This document shows positions 37,884 to 46,495 of a DNA stretch of 64,000 bases, piece by piece. Origin of the DNA: BJGO01 sp964640655. GTDB taxonomy: Bacteria; Bacteroidota; Bacteroidia; Chitinophagales; UBA10324. The DNA is taken from the NCBI GenBank assembly GCA_964640655.1, contig CAZXFT010000010.1, positions 47,124-111,123 on the forward strand, in the 5' to 3' direction. A program made the position numbers and the translations under genes. The notes under the pieces were generated by a model. It was not told where the DNA came from and did not search any database. It was given only the letters and a program-made list of their open reading frames with translations. Position 1 is the first letter of the stretch. Each line of letters opens with the position of its first letter.

Positions 37884-38831
37884 ATGATTCGAATAGGCGT
37901 TTTAGGTTTTAACCCCATATTAACTACTTGTTTACAAATTATTGAGGAAATACCGGGGTTTGAGGCCACTAATTGTTACTCAGAATTTTCTTTAGACGCA
38001 GCAGTAATGGAGCAACATGGGCTTAAAAAGTGTAATACGCTTCAGGAACTATTCAACTCAGCAGATGTTATTCTAAGTTTAGGTGCAGGCAAACAACAAC
38101 TGCGGGCTGTTGAAAAGGCCATCAAATACCATAAACATATCTATGTTAATGATCTAAACCAGTTTCAGACAGATTATATGCGACACTTGAACAACCTCTG
38201 TCAGGAAACGGGAGTAGCAACGATGATACAAATGGCCTGGATGCACCACCCTATTACCTTCGGAATTGTTCCGCATCTGAATCAGCCTCAGCGCATTGAA
38301 TTGAGCTTTGCTGGACTTCTTGATATGGAAAAGGAGTCTTTAGTAGAATACAACACGCTTCTGAACTTAAACTTGCTCCTCTACAGTTTGAATAACTCTT
38401 ATAACACTCGCACATCTGTGCAGCGAATCACCGTTTCTGAACAAAACTCCGAAGCCTTAAATCTGCGCTTTGAATACCCACACGGTTGTGTCGCAGACAT
38501 TATGCTCGATGGTGTATTGCAAAACAATAGAAGAGAACTGAAAGTATACCAGAAGAACACCTACCTTCTGGCAGATTATTCAAACAGCGAACTCACACTG
38601 CACCATATTAACTCGAAATGTAAAAGCAGAACCAAGCAGGCGCAACAGGCAATGAATGTAGAGAAACCAACGATTCATATTCAACAAATGCCTTCACTGA
38701 TACAATTTTTATTGTCGGTTCAAAATAATGAAGTTATGCCTGCGGGCAGCATACCTGATGTATATGCTGCAATGAAAGCTACAGACCGTTTGGCAGAAAA
38801 AATTGCCCTTTCGGAAATGTTAGCGCAATAA
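37884..38831 (+). CDS. Gfo/Idh/MocA-like oxidoreductase, degenerate nucleotide-binding motif
   Basis: This 315-residue soluble protein has the two-domain layout of Gfo/Idh/MocA dehydrogenases. The first strand reads MIRIGVLGFNPILTTCLQII; the usual GxGxxG has become GFNPIL, so NAD(P) binding is doubtful. VILSLGAGKQQLRAVEKAIKYHKHIYVND corresponds to the family's strand carrying the acidic EKP region, but the Lys of EKP is not conserved (VND instead). The C-terminal half is beta-rich. It is followed by a lipoprotein and a polyprenyl-phosphate sugar transferase on the same strand, so a role in surface polysaccharide assembly is a reasonable guess. The enzyme may be inactive or bind a different ligand. 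Confidence 0.6.
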   Translation: MIRIGVLGFNPILTTCLQIIEEIPGFEATNCYSEFSLDAAVMEQHGLKKCNTLQELFNSADVILSLGAGKQQLRAVEKAIKYHKHIYVNDLNQFQTDYMRHLNNLCQETGVATMIQMAWMHHPITFGIVPHLNQPQRIELSFAGLLDMEKESLVEYNTLLNLNLLLYSLNNSYNTRTSVQRITVSEQNSEALNLRFEYPHGCVADIMLDGVLQNNRRELKVYQKNTYLLADYSNSELTLHHINSKCKSRTKQAQQAMNVEKPTIHIQQMPSLIQFLLSVQNNEVMPAGSIPDVYAAMKATDRLAEKIALSEMLAQ

Positions 38832-38832
38832 T

Positions 38833-38840
38833 TATATTCG
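38833..38840 (+). promoter_or_regulatory. Possible -7 element (TATATTCG)
   Basis: TATATTCG follows directly after the stop of the oxidoreductase-like gene and ends 30 bases before the TTG start at 38871. No -33 TTTG was seen. Confidence 0.3.
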
Positions 38841-38870
38841 CACACCGTTAAAACGCAAACCCAACTTTTA

Positions 38871-39722
38871 TTGAGCCTGAGATCCGACATACTTATCGGT
38901 ATTCTTTTAAGTTTATTTATACTACCGATATCCTGCAACATTATTAACCCGTCGGAACCTGTTCCTGCATACATACATATACATGAGCCTAAACTTATCA
39001 CTCAATCTGCTCAAGGTTCTTCATCGGAGAATATAACGAACTACTGGCTTTTTGTAAATAATCAGGCTCAAGGAGTATATAACCGAACCGGAAACATCCC
39101 TATTATTTCCGAAGGTGAAACCAAACTTGCATTCCTGGCCGGCATTAAGGAAAATGGTATCAGTAATCTTCGTGTGGTATATCCATTTTACACCTCTGAT
39201 ACTATTACAACAGTACTAAGTCCCAATGGAATTCTTGATGTGTACCCTACTTTTCGATACATTATAGGTACACAATTTAAATTGGTTGAAGATTTTGAAT
39301 TAGGATCTGTGGTTGTTAATGCCGATACCTCGAATCTTTTAGTTCGCAGTAATTTAACTCAGGACGTATTTGAAGGCTCTTACTCAGCCAAGATAAAAAT
39401 AGACTCATTGCATCCGGGAATTGAGTTGAGCACTATTGATCCATTTGCACTTCCGTTAGCGGGATATGATATATACATTGAGCTGAACTATAAGTCCGAT
39501 GTCAACTTTAAAGTTGGCTTGCAATCCATGTCAACAAACCAAAAGTTTTATCAATGGGCCATAAACCCCAAAACGGAATGGAACAAAATATACCTGAATG
39601 CAAAATCTATGGTGAATACTGTTGGTAGCAGCAACTGGAAGCTGGTATTTTATGCAGCACCTGAGGATTTAACCTCTCCGCGATACATTTATTTAGATAA
39701 CATTAAAGTCTTGCATCAATAA
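38871..39722 (+). CDS. Lipoprotein of unknown function, TTG start
   Basis: This 283-residue protein starts with TTG at 38871: there are only 13 codons back to the stop of the preceding gene and none is ATG or GTG, while the signal peptide begins just here (MSLRSDILIGILLSLFILPISC). The lipobox is PISC and the lipidated Cys is at about residue 22. The mature protein is beta-rich, with a final part (about 150-283) resembling a jelly-roll (YDIYIELNYKSDVNFKVGL, then WNKIYLNAKSMV and YIYLDNIKVLHQ), typical of carbohydrate-binding modules. Homologues of this kind often lie beside sugar transferases. It ends 1 base before the transferase start codon, so the two are co-translated. Function unknown. 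Confidence 0.7.
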   Translation: MSLRSDILIGILLSLFILPISCNIINPSEPVPAYIHIHEPKLITQSAQGSSSENITNYWLFVNNQAQGVYNRTGNIPIISEGETKLAFLAGIKENGISNLRVVYPFYTSDTITTVLSPNGILDVYPTFRYIIGTQFKLVEDFELGSVVVNADTSNLLVRSNLTQDVFEGSYSAKIKIDSLHPGIELSTIDPFALPLAGYDIYIELNYKSDVNFKVGLQSMSTNQKFYQWAINPKTEWNKIYLNAKSMVNTVGSSNWKLVFYAAPEDLTSPRYIYLDNIKVLHQ

Positions 39723-39723
39723 T

Positions 39724-41145
39724 TTGAATAAACACCAATTCCAGGGAACCAAAATGTACGCTGTTGGCGACTGGCTAGCTGCTGTTATGTCCTGGTGTTT
39801 GTTTTTCAATGCAAGAAAAGTAATCATAGAAGGTTATAGCTGGTCTGATGCTGTACAACACTTCGACGACAATAAGTTTGTATGGGGTTTGATATTAATT
39901 CCTGTTGGATGGTTGTTGCTTTATTATGTAACTGGAACCTATACCAACATCTACCGAAAATCACGCATTAATGAAATTATTTTTACATTCTTTACTGTAG
40001 TTGCTGGCGTTGTACTCATGTTCTTTACCGTATTGCTGGATGATGTTGTGAGAAGATATAATGACTATTATATCACGGTTTTGTTATTACTTGTTATTCA
40101 TTTTTTATTTACTGCTTGGTCAAGGCTTTGGATATTGAACTATGCTAAAAACCAAATAATCACTGGCAAGCGTGGTTTTAAAACAATTATTATTGGTGGT
40201 AATGCCCGTGCTGTTGAAGTATTTCTGAATATCTCAAATAGAAAACAATCATTGGGATACATTTTCAAAGGTTTTATTGACACTAACGGTAACAGCACCA
40301 ACGGGCTTGCTGCACACCTGAATTGTTTAGGTAAAATGGATAAACTCACAAGCGTTATAGATGAACTTAAAATTGAGGAAGCTATTGTAGCTATTGAGTC
40401 CAGCGAGCATCCCCGCATCAATAACATCATCAATCAATTAGTCAATAAAAATGTAGTGATAAAAATTATACCCGATGTGTATGATATTTTAAGTGGTAGC
40501 GTTAAGATGCATCATATCATGGGAACAGCATTTATTGAAATATATCCAGAGTTAATGGCACGCTGGCAATACATACTGAAGCGCTTTTTTGATGTGTTGG
40601 TTTCTGCTGTCGTTATTCTTTTGTTAATCCCACTTTACATTTTCATAGCCATTAAAGTAAGGCTTTCATCAGCTGGGCCAATACTTTACCGCCAGCAGAG
40701 AATAGGCTTATATGGCAATCCTTTTACCATCTATAAATTTCGCAGTATGTATATAGATGCGGAACAGTCGGGGCCGGCACTTTCAAAAAAAGATGATGCG
40801 CGTATAACAACCTGGGGTAAAGTGATGCGTAAATGGCGACTGGATGAACTGCCTCAATTTTATAATGTACTCAAAGGAGAGATGAGTCTTGTCGGGCCAC
40901 GTCCCGAAAGACAATTCTATATTGATCAGATTCTTTCAAGAGCCGAAGACTATAAGCATCTGCAACGTGTACAACCCGGCCTTACTTCCTGGGGCATGGT
41001 TCAATTTGGATATGCTCAAAATGTTGATGAGATGATTCAGCGCATGAAGTTTGATTTGATTTATATCGAAAACATGTCTCTGCTTCTAGACCTGAAGATT
41101 TTACTCTATACACTTAGAGTAATTATGCAGGGACGTGGCAAATAA
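39724..41145 (+). CDS. Polyprenyl-phosphate sugar phosphotransferase
   Basis: This 473-residue membrane enzyme (WbaP/WcaJ type) moves a sugar-1-phosphate from a nucleotide sugar onto undecaprenyl phosphate, starting exopolysaccharide or O-antigen chains. The first 150 residues contain four or five membrane helices, followed by a CoA-binding-like Rossmann domain (about 150-275, TIIIGGNARAVEVFL). A re-entrant helix (about 288-315, KRFFDVLVSAVVILLLIPLYIFIAI) and the catalytic domain come next, with YKFRSMYIDAE, RKWRLDELPQFYNVLKGEMSLVGPRPE and the catalytic Asp-Glu pair in LDELP. The frame starts at TTG 39724, 1 base after the lipoprotein stop; an ATG at 39754 is a possible alternative and would shorten it by ten residues. 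The specific sugar cannot be told. Confidence 0.92.
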   Translation: MNKHQFQGTKMYAVGDWLAAVMSWCLFFNARKVIIEGYSWSDAVQHFDDNKFVWGLILIPVGWLLLYYVTGTYTNIYRKSRINEIIFTFFTVVAGVVLMFFTVLLDDVVRRYNDYYITVLLLLVIHFLFTAWSRLWILNYAKNQIITGKRGFKTIIIGGNARAVEVFLNISNRKQSLGYIFKGFIDTNGNSTNGLAAHLNCLGKMDKLTSVIDELKIEEAIVAIESSEHPRINNIINQLVNKNVVIKIIPDVYDILSGSVKMHHIMGTAFIEIYPELMARWQYILKRFFDVLVSAVVILLLIPLYIFIAIKVRLSSAGPILYRQQRIGLYGNPFTIYKFRSMYIDAEQSGPALSKKDDARITTWGKVMRKWRLDELPQFYNVLKGEMSLVGPRPERQFYIDQILSRAEDYKHLQRVQPGLTSWGMVQFGYAQNVDEMIQRMKFDLIYIENMSLLLDLKILLYTLRVIMQGRGK

Positions 41146-41205
41146 CGATACTGCATAATTTAATTATTCAATCAATTACAACTAAAAAGATTGGTACACA
41201 TAAGG

Positions 41206-41235
41206 TTTGAATTTAAAAGTGAGTCCTTATTTTTA
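41206..41235 (+). promoter_or_regulatory. Possible promoter (TTTG-N18-TATTTTTA) of the DPP-IV-type peptidase
   Basis: TTTG at 41206-41209 and TATTTTTA at 41228-41235 are 18 bases apart. The -7 element matches TAnnTTT but lacks the final G, and the ATG at 41241 leaves almost no leader. Confidence 0.35.
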
Positions 41236-41240
41236 TCGCA

Positions 41241-43364
41241 ATGAAAAAATACATCTTATTACTCCTAAGCTTTTGGCTTTCACTGAATACCTCAGCTCAA
41301 CAAAAAGACCTAACGCTCGATGATGCTGTATTGCGCGGACGTAATCTTTTATCTCCCAAAAGATTGAATCAGTTAAATTTTATACCCAAAACTGAAACAT
41401 ATGTTTTTACACACAAAGACAAATTAGTATTCACTAACCCAACCACTAAAATTGCTGATACAATTGATGCACTGAACATTATTCGCTCACAACTTAAGGA
41501 CATTAATCTTCCTCGCTACCCGCAGATGAACTGGCATTCATTGAATGAGTTCTATTTTATAGCTGATACTGTTATTTGCACATTTAACACGGCGTCACTT
41601 TCTGCTAAAAAAATTAATACTATACGATCAGATGCTGAAGATATTGATATTAACGAGTACACATTGAATACTGCCTATACCATTCATGATGCATTATACA
41701 TCTCTGTGAATAATGAACAGATACTTATTGCTGAACCGGAAAGAGATGGTATTGTGTATGGAAAATCTGTTCACAGACAGGAATTTGGAATCGAAAAAGG
41801 TACATTCTGGAATAACGCTGGATCTAAGTTGGCATTCTACCGAATGGATGAAACCATGGTAAGCCGCTACCCTATCTATGCACTGGAAAGTAAACCCGCA
41901 TCAGCACGTTACATCCGTTACCCAATGGCAGGCGCTGCTTCACACCACGTTGATGTATATGTATATGATATTAAATCGAAACAAAATGTAAAGATAGAAG
42001 TTGCCGGTGCTACAGATCAATATCTCACAAATATTTCCTGGAGTAACGATGATAAATATATTCTTATAGCATTACTGAATCGCGATCAAAATCAAATGCA
42101 GCTGAATATGTATGATGTCGCAACAGGAAAATTTGTAAAAACATTATTTGAAGAAAAGAGCGAAAAATATGTTGAACCTTTGCATCCTGCAATCTTTACC
42201 AAAGACAATAAAAGTTTCATATGGCAATCACAACGCGACGGATACAACAACTTGTATTTGTATGATATGAATGGTAAACTCATTCGTCAGTTAACGAAAG
42301 ATGTTATTGTACTTGATGTTATTAAGATGGATGAGTCCGGAAAAAACATTTATTTAAATGTGGTAAAACCCAACAGCCTTACTCATTACAGCATAGCAGT
42401 TAATCTGGGATCCGGAAAAACAAGCACCATAGGCAATGAAGCTACTAATACACTTCAGACATTGATTTCAGATAAAGGAACTTATGCAATACTACACCAG
42501 AGTAACAGCACACTCCCACGCAGCTACTCCTTAGTTCAGCTTAATAATAATTCGTCAACTGTTATATTCAATCCTGATAATCCCATTAATGGTTACAAAA
42601 TTGGCACAACCGAAGTAAGTACCATCAAGGCTGATGATGGCACATTATTATTTCAACGCATCATTAAACCTAACAACTTTGATTCAAGCAAAAAATATCC
42701 CGTACTTGTGTATGTATATGGTGGACCCCACGCACAAATGATTTCTGATGCATACTTAAACGGCGGTGAACTCTGGATGCATTATTTAGCCAATAAAGGT
42801 TATATCGTTTATACATTGGATAATCGCGGTTCTTCTAACAGAGGACTTGTGTTTGAACAAGCAGTGTTTCGAAATCTTGGTAAAGTTGAAATGCAAGATC
42901 AAATGAAAGGTATTGAGTACCTGAAATCATTACCTTACGTTGACGCAACGCGTTTAGGAGTTGATGGCTGGAGCTTTGGAGGTTTTATGACGGTAAGTAT
43001 GATGACCCGTCTGAACAATATATTTAAAGTTGGTGTTGCCGGCGGACCCGTGATAGACTGGAGTTATTATGAAGTAATGTACACAGAGAGATACATGGAT
43101 ACACCAGAAACCAACGAGAATGGATATAAGGAAAGTAGTTGTTTCAACTACATTGATAACCTCAATGGTAGGTTAATGATCATACATGGCACATCAGACA
43201 ATGTTGTACTATGGCAACATTCACTCGACTATATTCAACAGTGTGTTAAAAAAGGAAAACAACTTGATTACTTTGTATATCCCGAGCATGAGCACAATGT
43301 GTTAGGAACTGATCGCTTACACCTGATGAGAAAGATTACAGATTATTTCATTGAGCATCTGTAA
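41241..43364 (+). CDS. S9 family prolyl oligopeptidase (dipeptidyl peptidase IV-like)
   Basis: This 707-residue protein has a signal peptide (MKKYILLLLSFWLSLNTSA, then Gln). Residues about 30-460 form the DPP-IV beta-propeller, with an EFGIEKGTFWNNAGSKLAFYRMDE stretch that carries the DPP-IV-type Glu at the substrate amino terminus. The alpha/beta-hydrolase domain (about 470-707) has nucleophile Ser in VDGWSFGGFM, Asp in HGTSDNVV and His in PEHEHNV. It releases X-Pro dipeptides in the periplasm. It lies alone in its strand next to the polysaccharide genes and converges on the oxidase operon, with only 3 bases between the two stops. No T9SS domain is present, so it stays in the periplasm. Confidence 0.94.
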   Translation: MKKYILLLLSFWLSLNTSAQQKDLTLDDAVLRGRNLLSPKRLNQLNFIPKTETYVFTHKDKLVFTNPTTKIADTIDALNIIRSQLKDINLPRYPQMNWHSLNEFYFIADTVICTFNTASLSAKKINTIRSDAEDIDINEYTLNTAYTIHDALYISVNNEQILIAEPERDGIVYGKSVHRQEFGIEKGTFWNNAGSKLAFYRMDETMVSRYPIYALESKPASARYIRYPMAGAASHHVDVYVYDIKSKQNVKIEVAGATDQYLTNISWSNDDKYILIALLNRDQNQMQLNMYDVATGKFVKTLFEEKSEKYVEPLHPAIFTKDNKSFIWQSQRDGYNNLYLYDMNGKLIRQLTKDVIVLDVIKMDESGKNIYLNVVKPNSLTHYSIAVNLGSGKTSTIGNEATNTLQTLISDKGTYAILHQSNSTLPRSYSLVQLNNNSSTVIFNPDNPINGYKIGTTEVSTIKADDGTLLFQRIIKPNNFDSSKKYPVLVYVYGGPHAQMISDAYLNGGELWMHYLANKGYIVYTLDNRGSSNRGLVFEQAVFRNLGKVEMQDQMKGIEYLKSLPYVDATRLGVDGWSFGGFMTVSMMTRLNNIFKVGVAGGPVIDWSYYEVMYTERYMDTPETNENGYKESSCFNYIDNLNGRLMIIHGTSDNVVLWQHSLDYIQQCVKKGKQLDYFVYPEHEHNVLGTDRLHLMRKITDYFIEHL

Positions 43365-43367
43365 CAG

Positions 43368-43613
43368 CTACTCTTCGTTTGCGCGGCTCTTCTTGTTTTT
43401 TACGTACCACCAGTAACCTATAGCACCAATAGCCAAATAAGGTATTACCAATAAGTACATAATACCCATATTCAATCCTTTTGCTGCGTCGTTGCCTTCG
43501 TTAATACTGTTCTCGGCGTTGGCTTTACACATAGCACATTGAGCAAATGATAATTCCTGGTGCATCAACAACATAAGAAGTGTCACTAAAATCAGGGTCC
43601 ATTTTATATTCAT
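43368..43613 (-). CDS. Small periplasmic CxxC protein with a membrane anchor
   Basis: This 81-residue protein is the last gene of the oxidase cluster. A signal peptide (ending ELSFA, then Gln) leaves a short mature segment that begins CAMCKANAENS, so a CxxC pair sits at the very start of the mature protein. One membrane helix follows (about 50-70, GIMYLLVIPYLAIGAIGYWWYV), then a basic tail. The layout suggests a small membrane-tethered thiol protein facing the periplasm. Its place at the end of a cox operon suggests a role in copper delivery or thiol handling for the oxidase, but this is inference. It begins 16 bases after the DUF420 stop. Confidence 0.75.
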   Translation of the reverse strand: MNIKWTLILVTLLMLLMHQELSFAQCAMCKANAENSINEGNDAAKGLNMGIMYLLVIPYLAIGAIGYWWYVKNKKSRANEE

Positions 43614-43628
43614 TGTTGCTAATTTACT

Positions 43629-44168
43629 TTATCCGTAATAAGGTGAAAGCATCAGGTAAACCAAAACGCCAGTTATCGCTACATACATCCACAAAGGCCA
43701 GGTATATTTTGCAAGCACTTTATGTTTGTCATATCGTTCCTGCAAAGCTCGAATCATAGTAAGTAATATCAAAGGTAGGATTAAAGCTGCTAATACAATG
43801 TGTGTGACCAATATCGTCAGGTAAATCACTTTCATTATCCCTATGCCACCAAACTTTGTAGGTTCTGTTAACATATGATATGTTACATAGCTAAAAAGGA
43901 AAATAGAAGATAATGCGAATGCACCAATCATACTGTACTTGTGTGCCGGAATATTTTTATTCGCGATATAATATCTACCCAAGATAAGTAAGAGTGCTGT
44001 GGCAAAATTCAACGAGGCATGAAATGCCGGTAATATGGAGAGATTAAAACCTAGCTCTACCTGAGGTGGTGTCAGATAGAAAAGATAAATAACCACAAGG
44101 GGTATTGCTATTGAAACTATAACAACAGGAGTAATAAAACTCTTTTCTTTTAGAGATTGTGGTGACAT
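43629..44168 (-). CDS. DUF420 family membrane protein of the cytochrome oxidase cluster
   Basis: This 179-residue protein has about five membrane helices and conserved His residues at membrane edges (LPAFHASLNF, PAHKYSMIG, VTYHMLTEP, LVTHIVLAA). This matches the DUF420 (YozB-like) family, which often accompanies caa3-type oxidase genes. Its role is not firmly known; an assembly function is likely, perhaps with copper or heme. It lies between the SCO gene (38 bases upstream) and the CxxC membrane protein. Confidence 0.85.
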   Translation of the reverse strand: MSPQSLKEKSFITPVVIVSIAIPLVVIYLFYLTPPQVELGFNLSILPAFHASLNFATALLLILGRYYIANKNIPAHKYSMIGAFALSSIFLFSYVTYHMLTEPTKFGGIGIMKVIYLTILVTHIVLAALILPLILLTMIRALQERYDKHKVLAKYTWPLWMYVAITGVLVYLMLSPYYG

Positions 44169-44206
44169 ATATTAAAAAAAACAAAAAAGAATTTAATTAG
44201 TTTGGG

Positions 44207-44842
44207 TCAGCGTTTTTTTTCTACCCGTAAACGCTCAATGGAATTGTACAGGGAATCAATCTGAGGTTGTTCACTTAGGTGAAAATAACCGCGAATAACA
44301 CCTGTTCCATCAATAATTACTGCCATATCTGTATGTGTGAATTGACCGGGATCAGCACCGTCAGGCACTACTGATACTTTAAAGCCGGCTTGTGCAATAC
44401 TGTCTCTGATGTATGATGCATCACCGGTCAGGAAATACCATTTATTGGTGATTGCACCATATTCCGTGGCATATTTTTTCAATACAGAAACATCATCCAC
44501 TTCAGGATTAATTGAAAAAGAAACCAGTTTAATACGCGGTTCGTCTTTGTAATTGCTTTGAACTTCCTGAAATTGCTTGCTGAGTTTAGGGCAAATGGAA
44601 TTGCAAGTAGTAAAGAAGAAATTAGCGATATAAATAAAGCCTTTCAGGTCATCGTTGCTTAAAGTACTGCTATCCTGATCGGTTAAATTAAACACCGGAG
44701 CCTCTCCAAATGATTGTGGCGCAGGAGGTGGCGGTGGTACCCTTTGCTCAAAAAAGTAATAAAAAATAAGCGGTAGCGCAATGGCTATGACTATTACAAA
44801 TATTCGATTGCGAAGTTTGTTATCAGGTACGTTATCTGCCAT
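44207..44842 (-). CDS. SCO1/SenC family copper chaperone
   Basis: This 211-residue protein has a single N-terminal membrane helix (about 12-30) and a thioredoxin-like domain facing the periplasm. The copper site is CNSIC (C-x3-C, in FFTTCNSICPKLSKQF) plus a distant His in PGQFTHTDMAVIID, as in known SCO proteins that load copper into the CuA centre of subunit II. A Pro-rich linker (PPPPPAPQS) joins helix and domain. It lies within the oxidase operon between subunit IV and DUF420. Confidence 0.94.
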   Translation of the reverse strand: MADNVPDNKLRNRIFVIVIAIALPLIFYYFFEQRVPPPPPAPQSFGEAPVFNLTDQDSSTLSNDDLKGFIYIANFFFTTCNSICPKLSKQFQEVQSNYKDEPRIKLVSFSINPEVDDVSVLKKYATEYGAITNKWYFLTGDASYIRDSIAQAGFKVSVVPDGADPGQFTHTDMAVIIDGTGVIRGYFHLSEQPQIDSLYNSIERLRVEKKR

Positions 44843-44861
44843 TATTGATTGATAAAAACAA

Positions 44862-45185
44862 TTAGTGCCCTAACTGCATATTCAACCAACTTTGACCTTC
44901 TGCTAGCAGAATGATCACAGCATAAATTAAGAATATAGTTGGGACAAGAATAGTAATAATTAGATGTTTGATCTCAAACTTCAGGTGCATAAAAACACCA
45001 ACGATATAAAATGCTTTAAGGAGGCTCATAACTATAAAGAAAACATTGAGAATCATACGGGGTGCAGTAGGAGGGTAAACTAAGGCACCAACAATTTCGA
45101 TGATGGTAACGATTAGCATTATCCAGAATGTGCGCCAAATAGTCTTCACCATTTCGTTGCCGTGTGCGTGTGTGTCGTGACTCAT
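44862..45185 (-). CDS. Cytochrome c oxidase subunit IV
   Basis: This 107-residue protein has three membrane helices (about 15-35, 42-62 and 72-95) with a short His-rich N-terminus (MSHDTHAHGNEM). Its size, topology and place after two subunit III genes fit the small subunit IV of caa3-type oxidases (CtaF/CyoD type), a structural subunit without metal centres. Confidence 0.9.
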   Translation of the reverse strand: MSHDTHAHGNEMVKTIWRTFWIMLIVTIIEIVGALVYPPTAPRMILNVFFIVMSLLKAFYIVGVFMHLKFEIKHLIITILVPTIFLIYAVIILLAEGQSWLNMQLGH

Positions 45186-45226
45186 AACTTTAATTGTTTT
45201 TTAGTTGTAAGTGAGTAATGATTTTG

Positions 45227-45925
45227 TTATAGTAAGTAGAATGCCATAAATACGAATACCCATACCAAATCTACAAAGTGCCAGTATAAACCTACTTTTT
45301 CAATCATTTCGTAGCTGTCTTTTTTATCGTAATGACCTTGAATTACTTTCAAAAAGACCAGAATATTAATAACTACTCCGGTGAGTACGTGGAAACCGTG
45401 GAAACCGGTAATAGTAAAGAACAACCATCCAAAAGCCGCACTTGGATATGAGGGTTGATGATCGCCATAGAAATGTTCAGGAATACTATGTAATGTCATA
45501 CCATGATGTATCAAATGCGTCCATTCCCAAGCCTGACATCCTAAAAACGCTGCACCACCAATGATAGTGAAAAATAACCAAAGAGCAACTTTCTTTCTGT
45601 TCTTCTCATGGTTACCATAATGAACGGCTAATACCATTGTAACTGAACTCATGATTAGAATGAATGTCATCAAACTCACAAACATCAAAGGCAAGTCCAC
45701 GCCTTCCATATATGGAAATGCATTGAACACATGATTTGGGTTTGGCCATGCATCATAGCTAAAGCGAAGAGCACCATAGGTAATCAGGAATGTGGCAAAA
45801 GAAAAGGAGTCTCCCACAAGGAAGTACCACATCATTAATTTACCCCAGCTTATTTTAAATGGTGAACGACCACCATTCCAAATGTTTTTTACTGCGGGAG
45901 CATCTAAAGTCATTTCTGCAGACAT
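45227..45925 (-). CDS. ctaE: Cytochrome c oxidase subunit III (longer copy)
   Basis: This 232-residue protein has five membrane helices and the subunit III signature: FTITGFHGFHVLTGVVINIL followed by KVGLYWHFVDLVWVFVFMAFYLL at the C-terminus. The conserved Glu of helix III lies in CQAWEWTHLIHHG. Subunit III stabilises subunit I and its proton uptake. It is the second of two adjacent subunit III genes, 9 bases after the shorter copy. Confidence 0.93.
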   Translation of the reverse strand: MSAEMTLDAPAVKNIWNGGRSPFKISWGKLMMWYFLVGDSFSFATFLITYGALRFSYDAWPNPNHVFNAFPYMEGVDLPLMFVSLMTFILIMSSVTMVLAVHYGNHEKNRKKVALWLFFTIIGGAAFLGCQAWEWTHLIHHGMTLHSIPEHFYGDHQPSYPSAAFGWLFFTITGFHGFHVLTGVVINILVFLKVIQGHYDKKDSYEMIEKVGLYWHFVDLVWVFVFMAFYLL

Positions 45926-45934
45926 AGTTATTAT

Positions 45935-46495
45935 TTAGGCGAGTTTAATTTGAAAAAACAAAATCAGGTAAATCCACAACACATCAACAAAATGCCAGTA
46001 TATGCTGAGCAGTTGAACATTGATTGTCTTATTTGGATTAAAGGGTTTAAAAATTGATTTTAAAAACATGACCAGCATGATAATCCATCCACCCAAGATA
46101 TGTATCAGGTGAATAAATGAGATTACATAAATGAATGAACCTGCAGGGTTGCCATCCAAAAACATGCCTATGGATGCCAACTTCAACCAACCAGTATACT
46201 GACCAATAGTGAAAGCTATACCAAGAACAAGAGTAAGTGCCAGTCCAACTTTAAACTGAGTGTATTGATATTTCTTAAAACTGGTGTATGCATAATGCAT
46301 TGTAAAACTGCTTGCAAGAATAATTGCGGAATTAATCCAAAATATTGCAGGAATGTTAAAGCGAATCCAATCGGAGGCATGACTACGCACAATGTAAGCA
46401 CTAGTAAAGGAAGCAAACAACATAACTATTGATGCAATGCCTAGCCATAAGGCAAACTTGTGTGGGTGGATTCTATTTTCTGTCAACGTACTCAT
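45935..46495 (-). CDS. Cytochrome c oxidase subunit III (shorter copy)
   Basis: This 186-residue membrane protein is a second subunit III homologue with about five helices. It ends with LLSIYWHFVDVLWIYLILFFQIKLA, clearly akin to the other copy's YWHFVDLVW tail; SFIHLIHILGGWIIMLV is the matching His-rich helix. The start overlaps the cyoE stop by ATGA. Two subunit III-like proteins are usual in this phylum; one may fill the place of part of a larger subunit. Confidence 0.9.
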   Translation of the reverse strand: MSTLTENRIHPHKFALWLGIASIVMLFASFTSAYIVRSHASDWIRFNIPAIFWINSAIILASSFTMHYAYTSFKKYQYTQFKVGLALTLVLGIAFTIGQYTGWLKLASIGMFLDGNPAGSFIYVISFIHLIHILGGWIIMLVMFLKSIFKPFNPNKTINVQLLSIYWHFVDVLWIYLILFFQIKLA

